Shown here in pieces: positions 33,040 through 41,979 of a stretch of 63,343 nt of DNA. Each line of letters begins with the position of its first letter. Position 1 is the stretch's first letter. The stretch comes from Cesiribacter andamanensis AMV16. Lineage in GTDB: Bacteria > Bacteroidota > Bacteroidia > Cytophagales > Cyclobacteriaceae. The notes under the pieces were generated by a model. That model worked only from the letters and a program-made list of their open reading frames with translations. It did no database searches and was not told the DNA's origin. The DNA is taken from the NCBI RefSeq assembly GCF_000348925.1, contig NZ_AODQ01000011.1, positions 1-63,343 of the forward strand. Reading direction: 5' to 3'. Position numbers and translations under genes: made by a program.

Positions 33040-34476
33040 TCAGATGCCGGGCATCTTGCTGGTGTAAAAATCTTCGGTAACGTGGTTGAACATCTTCAGG
33101 AACTTGCGGTTGGGATTGGCCTCGGAGGTGAGGTTGCGCTCCTCCTTGTTGAGGCGTACCACAAAGCCATCCTGGGTAATGCCCTTGTTGAAGAAGCTGC
33201 GGCTCACCGGCTTGCCCTGTACCAGCAGGTTCAGGTCCTGGGTGCTCAGGTTAAAGGGGGCAAAGCTGCGCTTGTTGCGGGCCAGCTCTTCCAGCCAGGC
33301 AAAGTAGCCCCATTGCTTGTTTTCCAGAAAATGACGCAGCTCTTTGTGGAAGCTGTCATTGGCAAAGGCAGCATCCAGGTTCAGGGCCTTGTAGTAGTTC
33401 TTGCCGGCATCTTCCCGGATCATATCCTTATAATACTTGGCAAAGAGCTGAAACTTGACCATCTGCTGCCCGATGCGGTGCAGGGTCTCCTCATAAAGCT
33501 GCTCAAAGGTGATGGAGGGAGCATCCTGCCGCAGGCCGTATTCGTGGAAGAGGGTTTCCTCGCCAAAATCGGCATCCTGGTAGTCCATAAAGTCGATGAT
33601 GGACAGGGCCGCCAGTACCTCTACCAGGTGGGCATCGTTGCGCTGGCTGGCGCCGCCGGGCCGGTTCTCGTAGGGGGTATCCGGATTGTCGGCAATGTAG
33701 TAGAGGCCGTTTACTCCATGCAGGTTGTTTTTATAATAGGCCAGGGCATCGCGGGTTTTGGTAATGAAGGCATTGGAGTCGATCACACTTTCATTTTCGG
33801 TCTGCAGCCCAAAGTAGGGCTTCACCGTAATGGCCCCGATAATGGCCGAGGAGATCTCGCCCGCATTTTGCAGGCCGGAGTTGGGGTTGCGCAGGTTTTT
33901 GATCAGCAGCGGAAAGCCCGCCGCCCCCGTGCCGCCAAAAATGGAGCTAATGATAAAGATGCGGTCGCCCTTGCGGAAGTTATCGGCAAAAAAGCGCAGC
34001 TCCGGGGAGTTGATCAGCTTGTTGAGCACCACGCTGCCCACATTGGGACTGCCCTTGAAGCCAATGGTCAGGGGGCTGTTGAGGTTATCCTGCGTATAGA
34101 GCAGCTGCACCAGGGCCTGGGTGTCGGGGTCCATCTCATTAAAGTGGATAAACTCCTTAAAGCTCTGGTTGATGCCCCCAAAATCAAAGGTAAAGGCATC
34201 CTTTACCCGGCCTTCGCCGCGGGTATCCATATCGGCCAGTTTGCTGATATCGGTCTTGAAAAAGCCGCTGTCATGCCCGGCTACCCCCTGCAGGCGCTTG
34301 TAGCTTTTGAGCATTTCTACCGTGCGGTTAAGGTCGGCATTCTGCGTATCGGGGTCTACGATAATGGGGATGACCGTATCGGCCTTGATATCCACGCCGG
34401 CGGCCATAAGCATGCCAAAGGAGCGCAGCACCCGGGCGCCTGTGCCCCCTATACCGAATATGAAAAGTTTAGCCAT
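33040..34476 (-). CDS. Tubulin/FtsZ-like GTPase
   Basis: 478 residues. The N-terminus MAKLFIFGIGGTGARVLRSF has the Rossmann-type opening of the tubulin superfamily. Residues 180-187 (FGGTGAAG, preceded by RIFIISSI) match the tubulin signature GGTG(S/T/A)G that contacts the nucleotide phosphates. The length exceeds that of FtsZ (~380), and the C-terminal half is divergent and helical. Comparative genomics has linked divergent FtsZ-like families to von Willebrand A and OmpA proteins in proposed membrane-remodelling systems; this neighbourhood fits and adds an actin-like ATPase and a motor. Cytoplasmic, probably GTP-dependent polymer or switch. The 166-base gap to the upstream gene is the widest in the operon. 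Confidence 0.88.
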   Translation of the reverse strand: MAKLFIFGIGGTGARVLRSFGMLMAAGVDIKADTVIPIIVDPDTQNADLNRTVEMLKSYKRLQGVAGHDSGFFKTDISKLADMDTRGEGRVKDAFTFDFGGINQSFKEFIHFNEMDPDTQALVQLLYTQDNLNSPLTIGFKGSPNVGSVVLNKLINSPELRFFADNFRKGDRIFIISSIFGGTGAAGFPLLIKNLRNPNSGLQNAGEISSAIIGAITVKPYFGLQTENESVIDSNAFITKTRDALAYYKNNLHGVNGLYYIADNPDTPYENRPGGASQRNDAHLVEVLAALSIIDFMDYQDADFGEETLFHEYGLRQDAPSITFEQLYEETLHRIGQQMVKFQLFAKYYKDMIREDAGKNYYKALNLDAAFANDSFHKELRHFLENKQWGYFAWLEELARNKRSFAPFNLSTQDLNLLVQGKPVSRSFFNKGITQDGFVVRLNKEERNLTSEANPNRKFLKMFNHVTEDFYTSKMPGI

Positions 34477-34642
34477 AGTTAAGTTGAGTTAAGCCGGAAA
34501 CAAAGAAGCTGTTTTGGGCGGAAATGTTCGCTGCCAGACCGCAGGCAAGGGCCGGGGAGCTGGTGGCAAAACGGTGCGTGCATGCCCAAACACCCCCTTG
34601 CGCAGCGGCTGGGTCAAGGGGTCTCCCCCTGCTATCCAAGTG

Positions 34643-35041
34643 TTAAAAAGGCGTTCGGGCAGCGTTGTACGAACGCCACTTTAGCAGTAACGAAAACAAA
34701 AAGAAAAACAGTGCGCTGTAAAAGGCATTGGCAAAGGCAAACCAGTATACGTATGAATCAGGCGTTACCTCATGCAGGCGGCAATAATAAATGGCGTAGC
34801 CAAACGCAATACCGGCATTGATCAGGAGCATGCCCAGCCAGTGATACCAGTGGCTGAAGCGGGCGGTGCGCATGACATGGTTCAGTACATAGTAATACAC
34901 CAGTACCAGCACCAGGGTGATCAGCAACAGGCTTACCCCGCCTACATCGGGAAAGATCTCGCTCCGGTACAGGGGGGTCTCCATAGGCGGCTCCGGTTTG
35001 CCGATGAGCAGCTCATACAAGAACCGAAAAACGTTTTTCAT
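34643..35041 (-). CDS. Small three-helix membrane protein of the operon
   Basis: 132 residues. Three membrane helices are visible: VSLLLITLVLVLVYYYVL, WLGMLLINAGIAFGYAIYY and the Phe-rich YSALFFFLFSLLL. A basic end follows, and the N-terminal ~30 residues are soluble. No known family recognised. It starts two bases after the stop of the von Willebrand A gene, so it is co-transcribed and probably a membrane partner of the system. Confidence 0.82.
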   Translation of the reverse strand: MKNVFRFLYELLIGKPEPPMETPLYRSEIFPDVGGVSLLLITLVLVLVYYYVLNHVMRTARFSHWYHWLGMLLINAGIAFGYAIYYCRLHEVTPDSYVYWFAFANAFYSALFFFLFSLLLKWRSYNAARTPF

Positions 35042-35043
35042 AC

Positions 35044-36348
35044 TTAGTTGGCTTTCTTAATGCTAAGGTCAAGGGCAAAAACAGGCTCCCGTTCTTGCGG
35101 ATAGAGCCTGCGCACCCCTTCCAGGATCTCGGTAAGGGCAAAGGTGCGCGGGCCGGAATCGTTGGGGTTTCGGTCGTCATCGGTGGTCCAGGCCTCGGCC
35201 CACTGGGGGCGGTTGGCGGGCAGCGTCAGGCGCAGGTTCAGGGGGCTGTTGCGGTCATCCAGGCTGGCCACCTTTAGTTTTACCAGATGGGTGTAGCACT
35301 CCAGCAGCTGCCGGTCTTTGGTGCTTACCTGCTCCTTTTCTGAAAAATCCTGCCGGTTCCAGACCCCTTCCACTTCGGTAGTGCCGTTGCTGGACTGCAC
35401 CTGCAGGTGTCGGCTCAGATAATCGGGGGTTCTGTACTGGCTGGGCAGGGCCTCCAGGTTGAGGCCTACGCTAAAAGACACCTCACCCTGGCGCAGTTCC
35501 TGGGTATTGTCGATGAGGATGGTCTGCGCATCGCCGGCCAGATACCAGCTACCCGAGCGGCCCGAGCCCGGCACTACCCCATAAGCCGGAGCGCGGCGGG
35601 CATAGCCGCTTTGCATGCTGGCCGCCACCGGGCTGCGAAAGAGGCGGGCCGCCATCATGCGCACGGCCGGTTCGGGGCCTATGATCCATACATAGTAGGG
35701 AATGTCTGTTTCGCAGCAATTGGCTACGGGGCTTGCCTTGGGGCTGGCTTTGGAGCCTGCCGGGTAAAACGTGCCCCTGAACTCCGACTGAAATCCATAG
35801 ACCGCTACCACCATGCCTTTGTCCTGCAGGGGAAGCAAGGCCCGCCGGATGTCGTTGGAGACATAATCCCGATCCCGGGTATTGGGGGGCGAATAGATAA
35901 AGTCCGAGATAAAGATGCTTACCTGGCCCTGGCTGGCATAGCGACCGGCAATCTGGCTCAGCAGGTTAGGAATGGGCGTGCTGGCCCCGGCCTGTGCCAG
36001 CCCTTGCCGCAGCATGCTCTGAAAACGGTCATAGCCAATGGGGCGGATATTGTCCTGAGCCGTATAGAGCCGCAGCAGGCCCACGGCCTCCTTGTTGCTT
36101 TCGGCATTGGCCAGGATATCATCTACCTGCTGCTGAAAGGCAGTCTGGCGGCTTTGGGTAGGCATAAAGCCCTTCATGCTGCCACTGGTCTCTACAATGA
36201 TGTTGAGCGTATCCACACGGCTGGCAATGGAAACCGCGGGCGCTGTGCTGCAGCCTGCATCTGCCGATACAGGCTGCTCACTATCGGCGCCACAGGCTGT
36301 GCATACCAAAATACCCAGACAGAATACAAAAAGGTTTCTGCAAGTCAT
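35044..36348 (-). CDS. Von Willebrand A-domain lipoprotein
   Basis: 434 residues from the ATG at 36348; an upstream TTG at 36354 is less likely. The lipobox LVCTAC ends at Cys19. A vWA-type fold follows with LNIIVETSGSMKGF (residues 48-60), where Glu53 replaces the usual first Asp of the DxSxS metal site, and VSIFISDFIYSP as the second metal strand. The C-terminal ~180 residues are beta-rich with no named domain. vWA proteins typically bind partners in a metal-dependent way. Its position at the head of the operon, directly after the 54-residue membrane protein, suggests an envelope-exposed sensor or docking role. Confidence 0.88.
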   Translation of the reverse strand: MTCRNLFVFCLGILVCTACGADSEQPVSADAGCSTAPAVSIASRVDTLNIIVETSGSMKGFMPTQSRQTAFQQQVDDILANAESNKEAVGLLRLYTAQDNIRPIGYDRFQSMLRQGLAQAGASTPIPNLLSQIAGRYASQGQVSIFISDFIYSPPNTRDRDYVSNDIRRALLPLQDKGMVVAVYGFQSEFRGTFYPAGSKASPKASPVANCCETDIPYYVWIIGPEPAVRMMAARLFRSPVAASMQSGYARRAPAYGVVPGSGRSGSWYLAGDAQTILIDNTQELRQGEVSFSVGLNLEALPSQYRTPDYLSRHLQVQSSNGTTEVEGVWNRQDFSEKEQVSTKDRQLLECYTHLVKLKVASLDDRNSPLNLRLTLPANRPQWAEAWTTDDDRNPNDSGPRTFALTEILEGVRRLYPQEREPVFALDLSIKKAN

Positions 36349-36388
36349 AGTCAAAAATGGAGGCAGCCATAGCCGCTTGGTCTAGTGC

Positions 36389-36553
36389 TTAACGTCTCCG
36401 GAAGCGATTTAATATATATACGACCAGCGCAACTATGAGGACTACGATAATAATGCCTACCCACATGCCGGCTTCAAAAATTCCGAGTACCACATCGCAG
36501 CTGGTAGCGCCAATTAACAAAAAAAGGAATAAAAATACGGTTTGCGGCTTCAT
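36389..36553 (-). CDS. 54-residue membrane lipoprotein, first gene of the operon
   Basis: The short frame encodes MKPQTVFLFLFLLIGATSC with a lipobox at Cys19, then DVVLGIFEAGMWVGI leading into one membrane helix (GIIIVVLIVALVVYIL) and a basic end NRFRRR. Small proteins of this design are common in this phylum and are sometimes mislabelled phosphatidate cytidylyltransferase, an activity too large for 54 residues. It ends 40 bases before the vWA gene with no terminator, so it is probably co-transcribed. Confidence 0.72.
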   Translation of the reverse strand: MKPQTVFLFLFLLIGATSCDVVLGIFEAGMWVGIIIVVLIVALVVYILNRFRRR

Positions 36554-36686
36554 AAATAATGGTTTTTATTTACCCTAACCCAACGGACTGCCTAATTGTT
36601 GCTTTCAAACAATCCGGCCCTTAACACTGTTTTTATCCCAGGCCGTATCCCGGTTTTTTAATAGTCACAGAATCAAAATATTATCG
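36554..36686. other. Divergent promoter region
   Basis: 133 bases separate the operon head from the divergent small gene. I see an inverted repeat ATTGTT/AACAAT (about 36595-36613) but no clear TTG/TAnnTTTG pair on either strand. The operon promoter must lie here or further upstream. Confidence 0.35.
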
Positions 36687-36866
36687 ATGGAATCTAATAC
36701 ACTTGCCATTGTACTCATACTTGCCGCAGCCCTTATTCCCATTGCTGCTATTTTATTGACCATGCGGGCCATTCGTAAAAAAAGAGCCCGGGGCAATGAG
36801 CGCAGCGAGGACAAAACCTTCACATCGGTTAAAGAAGAGCGGCTCCGAAAAAGGGGCGATTTGTAG
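36687..36866 (+). CDS. 59-residue single-pass membrane protein
   Basis: ATG at 36687 to TAG at 36866. MESNTLAIVLILAAALIPIA starts an N-terminal membrane helix, followed by a strongly basic cytoplasmic tail (RAIRKKRARGNERSEDK ... ERLRKRGDL). It is divergent from the operon, and a terminator follows immediately. No family recognised. The coding call rests on a complete frame, membrane-protein composition and the tidy terminator. Confidence 0.65.
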   Translation: MESNTLAIVLILAAALIPIAAILLTMRAIRKKRARGNERSEDKTFTSVKEERLRKRGDL

Positions 36867-36871
36867 GCATA

Positions 36872-36908
36872 AAAAATCCCGTCGGCATCTGAAGCCGACG
36901 GGATTTTT
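36872..36908. terminator. Bidirectional terminator between convergent genes
   Basis: Perfect 15-bp stem AAAAATCCCGTCGGC/GCCGACGGGATTTTT with a seven-base loop. It serves both the 59-residue gene (+) and the PorU-like gene (-). Confidence 0.9.
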
Positions 36909-36942
36909 CTTTTTGGTTTATTGGCTAGTATGTGTAGGCTGC

Positions 36943-39900
36943 TTATCGCAAAATATAGAGCTTTCCAAATTCCTGTTTAAAGGCCTTATCGCCCTTGGTA
37001 GCCCGGTGTTTCCACAAGGTCGCATTGCTGCCGCCAAACACCACCCGGTACAGATAGACCCCATTGGCCAGGCGGTCGCCCCACTCATCGGTACCATCCC
37101 AGGCATATTGCGTCAGGTTATTGCCAATGCGCAGGGGGCCCAGCTCCTCTTTCATGATCTCCCGCACCACCTTGCCGCTTACGGTCATGATCTGGATCTT
37201 GAGATCGTCCGGAATCTCATTGCCTGTAAGGGTAAAGGCAAAACGGGTAGCCGTAGAAAAGGGGTTCGGATAGGGGTAAAAGTGCGTAACGGACGACTCG
37301 CTCACCACCTCAAAAGCGATGGTATAGGGGCGGGTACCGGCTTTGTTGCCGCTGGCATCCTCGGCCTGTACCTGCAGGGTATAGAGACCATCTTCCAGTG
37401 GTCCGGCCGAAAACTCTATCCGGCAATTCTCCTGCGGTGAGGCGGGATAAAAGCGTACCGCTGCACTTTGCAGGCTGATGCGCTCGGCGGTGCAGCCTTC
37501 GCACTCCCGCTTCAGGTAGAGGTGAATGCCGGTGGTATCCTGCTTGAGGCGCACGCGGTTTTCATCCCGGATCATGACCGAGATCAGCGGGTTGGGGCTT
37601 ACAATCTCTCCGGAGGTAATGTAGGACCCATCAAAGGCCACATCGATGAAGGGATGCAGGCTATCGCCCCTCACCCGCATGAAGTTGCGGGCATCAAAGA
37701 CGTTGTTTACCAGGGTGACTTCGGTGGTCGGATAGGGATTCACCCGCAACTGCAGGTTGTTGTCGCCCAGGTTTTTATCCGAGTGCATGGGGCGGGCAAA
37801 GCGTACCGTATCGCCGGGGGCAGGTGCCTTGATCTTGAAGTTTAGCTGCTGGGTAGTGCTCTTATTGACATTGAACATGCTGGAGCGCACCTCCAGCGAA
37901 TCGGCGGCGTAGGCCTGGTCGGAAATGTTTACGAATTTAAAGCCGGGCCTGAGCACCACTCCTTCTCCTACCGTATAGCTCCGCTGCAGTGTATCGCTGG
38001 TCAGCAGCACCCCTTCCGGCAGGGGCTGATAACCTACTCGCCAGAACCTGAGTTGGGGCGGAGTTTGGTTTTCGGGATCATTTACCTGAATGCGCAACTT
38101 CAGATAGGGGTACTGGGCAGCATCTACTGTCAGGGGCGTAGTGCCGGACTTGCTGATCTGCTGCAGCTCTGTTTCCTGCTGCTGGGCGGTTACGCCAACC
38201 ACCTTCAGCTCCCAGGAGTCTCCTGCCTGCTCTTTCATGACAATGGCCAGATCCTGCCAGTTGGACGCCGGCCCGATGATGGGGGTTTCGATTGTTCCAA
38301 TGCCCGGAGTACCTGTAATTGTTTCCGTCAGCTGAATAAGCTGCTGGTTGGCTGGAAGCGCCTCAGCAGATTTATCGGCTACTGCAACTTTAGCGGTACC
38401 AGGGGCAGCTCCTTTCCGCCCCAGAATTACAAGAGGCTCACCATTGGTTAGCTGATTCAATACACTTGCCTCTACTCCCAGATTTTGAACCTGCGCTTTT
38501 ACAGAGGCGGGCCATTGGGTATAATTGTTGGTTCCGATAGAAAACAAGAGAACCCAATCACCTTCCGGCACTTCAATTAAATAGCGCTCCAGATTATAGC
38601 CATCGTTATTGCCACCCACAACATCATGTGCCTGAAAGTTATTGATGATCTGCGGCACAGTACCACAGGATTGCGATGCCAATACCCCCTCAGGTTTTGC
38701 CAGGGGAGCTTCAAGCTTATTTTTATCAAAGCGAACGGCATTCATTGAGTTATTGGAGCAGAAACTTCTAAGGCTGTTCACATTATACTGGGCGCCATTG
38801 ATCATCAGTTCAACATCCGTATAGACCATATTGGGCGCTTTATCACCGAATGTAGTGACCCGTACAGGAAGTTCAAGTGGAACATATGACCATTTGCGTC
38901 CGCTTTCTACTTTAAGAGCAGTGAGCTTACTTTCTCTAAACTGACCCTCATGCGCCTGTGCCCAGCCCTGAGGACCATTGTGAAGGTACGTAAAGGAGCT
39001 GCTTATTTTAGAAGCATCTTCATTTTCGGCAGGAGTGGTAAGGCGGGTGTTCCAAAAGAATACAAGGGTATCTAGCGGATTAACTTTAGGTTCCGGCAGG
39101 TTTACCCTCCAGCTGGCAAGCGATCTAACCATTGCCTCATGCTGCTGCAGGGAGGTACTTGAAAAGGTGAATGTTGTATCGAGCTGAAAAGCAATGCCCC
39201 TTATAGGATGCAACAGGTTCACCCCTTGAGCGACAAGCGTTACCTGATCTTCCTTTACAACTGCATACTTGTAGGGTAAAATATTCAGCGTACCTCCGGC
39301 CGGCAGAAATACCTGTACCTCCCCGCTGTTATTTGCCATGTCAGATTCCTGCAGCTTACCGGCTGGGTTAAGGCTTACTCTAAACGTATACAATCCAGGA
39401 CCTTCTAACTGTCCGGACTCTATTTTTATGGATACAGTATCCTGAAAATAGACTGGCCGGTGGTCAAGTATGCGAAGGGTTTGAGGGGTGGTACCTTCTC
39501 TCCAGTATTCTAGCTGAACTTCCAGCGAATCTGGAACTGCTTTTCCAAAATTCCTGATAATGGCATTGATGGCCAGTGAATCTGCGCTTAAATTCAGTGG
39601 CTGTCCGTTTACAGGTTCTACAGATACATGGCTGTCATTGGTTTCATAATCTGGCAGCGCTATATCAAATAACACCAGCGTTGGATCCCCCTGTAAGATC
39701 ATTTGCTGAGCCTGTGTTATTCTAATTGGCGTTACACTGCCACTGGACAAAAACCTGCGGATGGTCTCTTGCTGAATGGTACCGATAGAGGCTCCCAAAA
39801 AATTGCTATCCGCTGCTGCTACACTATAAAAATTATAGGTATACTGATGGAGCATATGGCTATACCCATTATTGCTATGGGCAATAAAATTTACAGCTCC

Positions 39901-41979
39901 TTTTTCTGGTGCAGATATCCAATCCTCCCCCTGCGAGACCGCAGCATTGAAAATGTTGCCGGATTCGCATCCATTTACCAAAATTCTGGTATACCGTCCT
40001 TTATTTGCATAGCCGTTGCGTGGATTAGAAGCTAGTCCTATATCAAAACTGATCACATAGGGGCCAGAATGGCCAAAAAAAGTAATTAGCCGGGTACCCT
40101 CATTTACCTCTTTTGAGATATTGATTTCCTGCACTGCACTATACTCAGACTTGGTTATGGTGGTAACATCCCCGCCAAGGTAGGGGCCCTCCGCTATAAA
40201 TTCATATCCTCTCAGATAGGAACTAAATAAAGCGGCTTCTGATGCATTATTGCCCCCACTCAAATGGAGCAGCGATTTCTTCCAAAGGGATAAAGGAACA
40301 ATGGCTTCATCTTCAATTACCTTATCCAGATAGGCGGCCACTTCTTCGGCTGTTCTGGCACTGATTCTACCAACTGGAAAGGCAGGTCCATATCCCGACC
40401 CATTTATATGGGCAACATAGGGTATATCACCCCCTGGCCAGCCAAAGGTAGGAACCAGATCTTTATTAACATTTGTCCAGTTTGCTGTTCTGTAATACCG
40501 ATTGAGCAGGTTGATCGATTTCCCGATCAGAAACAGTCCCTTCGGCAGCTGATCCTGTGCTACATACTGCGCAAAATGGCGGATCGATAGCGGTGATACC
40601 TCGCCATAAGCGAATTGATCGATCAATTCCTGTATTTCCACTACAAGGGTATCGTAATTGCCCCCTGCAGCAGACGCCCGGTAAGCAGCGTACGCCCTTA
40701 CGGGATCTTCATACCCGCCCGCCGGCTGCATCAACACTTTATTTGAGACAATTACAAAGTCAGGATTGCTGGGAAGTTGCCTGAATTGCACCCGCTTAGG
40801 CCACTGAATGCCCTGTGTTTGCGCACTTACCAGCAGCACCTGCTCAGAGTTATTTGCAGGCAGTATGCTTTTTATTTTATTCCCTTCCCGTTGATAGAAG
40901 ATTCTTCGAACCGTAGTGGGATCACTAATATCATAGATACCAGCATCCGCCGGCACATTATCTATTTCGACATAGCGCTCTGATCCGGAAGGAGCAAGAC
41001 GAAATACCCGTTGAACGCGTTGCTCCATATTCCAGCGACGTGCATACCGAAAACGTATATATGAAACAGATACACGTTCAATACCATCTGTACTCACCCG
41101 TACAACGGACTCATTATTTGCTATGGCCGACCAGCTAAGCGGCTCCTGGAGGTTGTAAAAAGTGGCTCCGGTAAAAGTAGCTGTATGAACCGTAGTTAAA
41201 GCCGAGCTGGTTGGCCCAACCTCAACAGGTATAGTTCTGTCTATGTTGTTGCGGCCAACAAGCTGCATAGCCAACTGAGGCGAAGGCCCTGCCGTATAGG
41301 CATCCGTTAAGTTGGTAAATGGAAAAGTTCTTGAGCCTACATTGGCGATCACAGGACCTGACCAGCCCTCCCCCTCATCGCCATAGGTTAAATAGGTATT
41401 TAAGACCCCGTTAATGTCATATACCTTTCCCACCATATAATCGCTTGTGTAAAGCTCCAGCCGCTCCTCCCAATAGTAGGGCTCGGGGCTGAGGCCGCCG
41501 GTGTTGGTGCGGTTGAACTGTTCCATGCGCTTGCCCGGCTCGCCACCGGGACGATAGGTCAGAAAGTAGGCCGTGGTATCGGAATAGAGGTTGTAAAAGT
41601 TGTGGGGCTGCAGTTCAGGGGTCAGATACAGCTCCTTATCCAGGGTGCCATCGTTCCGTTTTCCGTAAAAAAGCACGTAGTCTCCGGCCTGCAACTGCCC
41701 ATCGGCCTCGCCGGCCACTTCTATGGCCTGCTCTACTCCGCGGTGAAACAGCTGCAGGCTGCGGGGGTCCAGCTGCCCTACCGGAAAGCCTACCTTCTGC
41801 ATATCCTCGTAGCTGATCTTATAGATGCCATCGGCACCAATGCCAATGCGCATGTAGTGCTGATCGTAGCGAATCCACTCATTGCCAAAGGTCTGGGCCT
41901 GTAGCAGGGCCGGGCTGCTCAGCAAAATGCTCTGCAGAAGAACCAGCTGGAGTACCGTATAGAGGGTTCGGTTACTCAT
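36943..41979 (-). CDS. C25-family cysteine peptidase, PorU-like T9SS sortase (PorU2-type)
   Basis: 1678 residues from the ATG at 41979 (signal peptide LYTVLQLVLLQSILLSSPALLQAQ); longer starts to 42060 would run inside the preceding gene. The gingipain-type peptidase domain spans about residues 430-790, with catalytic His in FFGHSGP (near 636) and Cys in VNGCESG (near 671). Multiple beta domains follow, and a sorting-domain-like C-terminus (YPYPNPFSTATRFAFTL ... ANGVYLYRVVFGG) ends the protein. PorU removes sorting domains from cargo and links cargo to surface lipid. Standard PorU has ~1150 residues, so this longer form is more like the second PorU type. It overlaps the PorV-like gene by ATGAGTAA. 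Confidence 0.9.
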   Translation of the reverse strand: MSNRTLYTVLQLVLLQSILLSSPALLQAQTFGNEWIRYDQHYMRIGIGADGIYKISYEDMQKVGFPVGQLDPRSLQLFHRGVEQAIEVAGEADGQLQAGDYVLFYGKRNDGTLDKELYLTPELQPHNFYNLYSDTTAYFLTYRPGGEPGKRMEQFNRTNTGGLSPEPYYWEERLELYTSDYMVGKVYDINGVLNTYLTYGDEGEGWSGPVIANVGSRTFPFTNLTDAYTAGPSPQLAMQLVGRNNIDRTIPVEVGPTSSALTTVHTATFTGATFYNLQEPLSWSAIANNESVVRVSTDGIERVSVSYIRFRYARRWNMEQRVQRVFRLAPSGSERYVEIDNVPADAGIYDISDPTTVRRIFYQREGNKIKSILPANNSEQVLLVSAQTQGIQWPKRVQFRQLPSNPDFVIVSNKVLMQPAGGYEDPVRAYAAYRASAAGGNYDTLVVEIQELIDQFAYGEVSPLSIRHFAQYVAQDQLPKGLFLIGKSINLLNRYYRTANWTNVNKDLVPTFGWPGGDIPYVAHINGSGYGPAFPVGRISARTAEEVAAYLDKVIEDEAIVPLSLWKKSLLHLSGGNNASEAALFSSYLRGYEFIAEGPYLGGDVTTITKSEYSAVQEINISKEVNEGTRLITFFGHSGPYVISFDIGLASNPRNGYANKGRYTRILVNGCESGNIFNAAVSQGEDWISAPEKGAVNFIAHSNNGYSHMLHQYTYNFYSVAAADSNFLGASIGTIQQETIRRFLSSGSVTPIRITQAQQMILQGDPTLVLFDIALPDYETNDSHVSVEPVNGQPLNLSADSLAINAIIRNFGKAVPDSLEVQLEYWREGTTPQTLRILDHRPVYFQDTVSIKIESGQLEGPGLYTFRVSLNPAGKLQESDMANNSGEVQVFLPAGGTLNILPYKYAVVKEDQVTLVAQGVNLLHPIRGIAFQLDTTFTFSSTSLQQHEAMVRSLASWRVNLPEPKVNPLDTLVFFWNTRLTTPAENEDASKISSSFTYLHNGPQGWAQAHEGQFRESKLTALKVESGRKWSYVPLELPVRVTTFGDKAPNMVYTDVELMINGAQYNVNSLRSFCSNNSMNAVRFDKNKLEAPLAKPEGVLASQSCGTVPQIINNFQAHDVVGGNNDGYNLERYLIEVPEGDWVLLFSIGTNNYTQWPASVKAQVQNLGVEASVLNQLTNGEPLVILGRKGAAPGTAKVAVADKSAEALPANQQLIQLTETITGTPGIGTIETPIIGPASNWQDLAIVMKEQAGDSWELKVVGVTAQQQETELQQISKSGTTPLTVDAAQYPYLKLRIQVNDPENQTPPQLRFWRVGYQPLPEGVLLTSDTLQRSYTVGEGVVLRPGFKFVNISDQAYAADSLEVRSSMFNVNKSTTQQLNFKIKAPAPGDTVRFARPMHSDKNLGDNNLQLRVNPYPTTEVTLVNNVFDARNFMRVRGDSLHPFIDVAFDGSYITSGEIVSPNPLISVMIRDENRVRLKQDTTGIHLYLKRECEGCTAERISLQSAAVRFYPASPQENCRIEFSAGPLEDGLYTLQVQAEDASGNKAGTRPYTIAFEVVSESSVTHFYPYPNPFSTATRFAFTLTGNEIPDDLKIQIMTVSGKVVREIMKEELGPLRIGNNLTQYAWDGTDEWGDRLANGVYLYRVVFGGSNATLWKHRATKGDKAFKQEFGKLYILR

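Noticed and set aside
33082-34482. A 466-codon plus-strand frame opposite the tubulin-like gene
   Set aside because: Low-complexity Gly/Leu/Val/Gln-rich translation without domains, while the opposite strand has a clear GTPase with signature motifs. It is a shadow caused by codon bias, as are similar long frames at 30726-32378 (+), 27727-29337 (+), 59350-60927 (-) and 42014-43069 (+).
36389-36553. Phosphatidate cytidylyltransferase label for the 54-residue protein
   Set aside because: The enzyme has about 280 residues and several membrane helices; only a database mislabel would suggest it.
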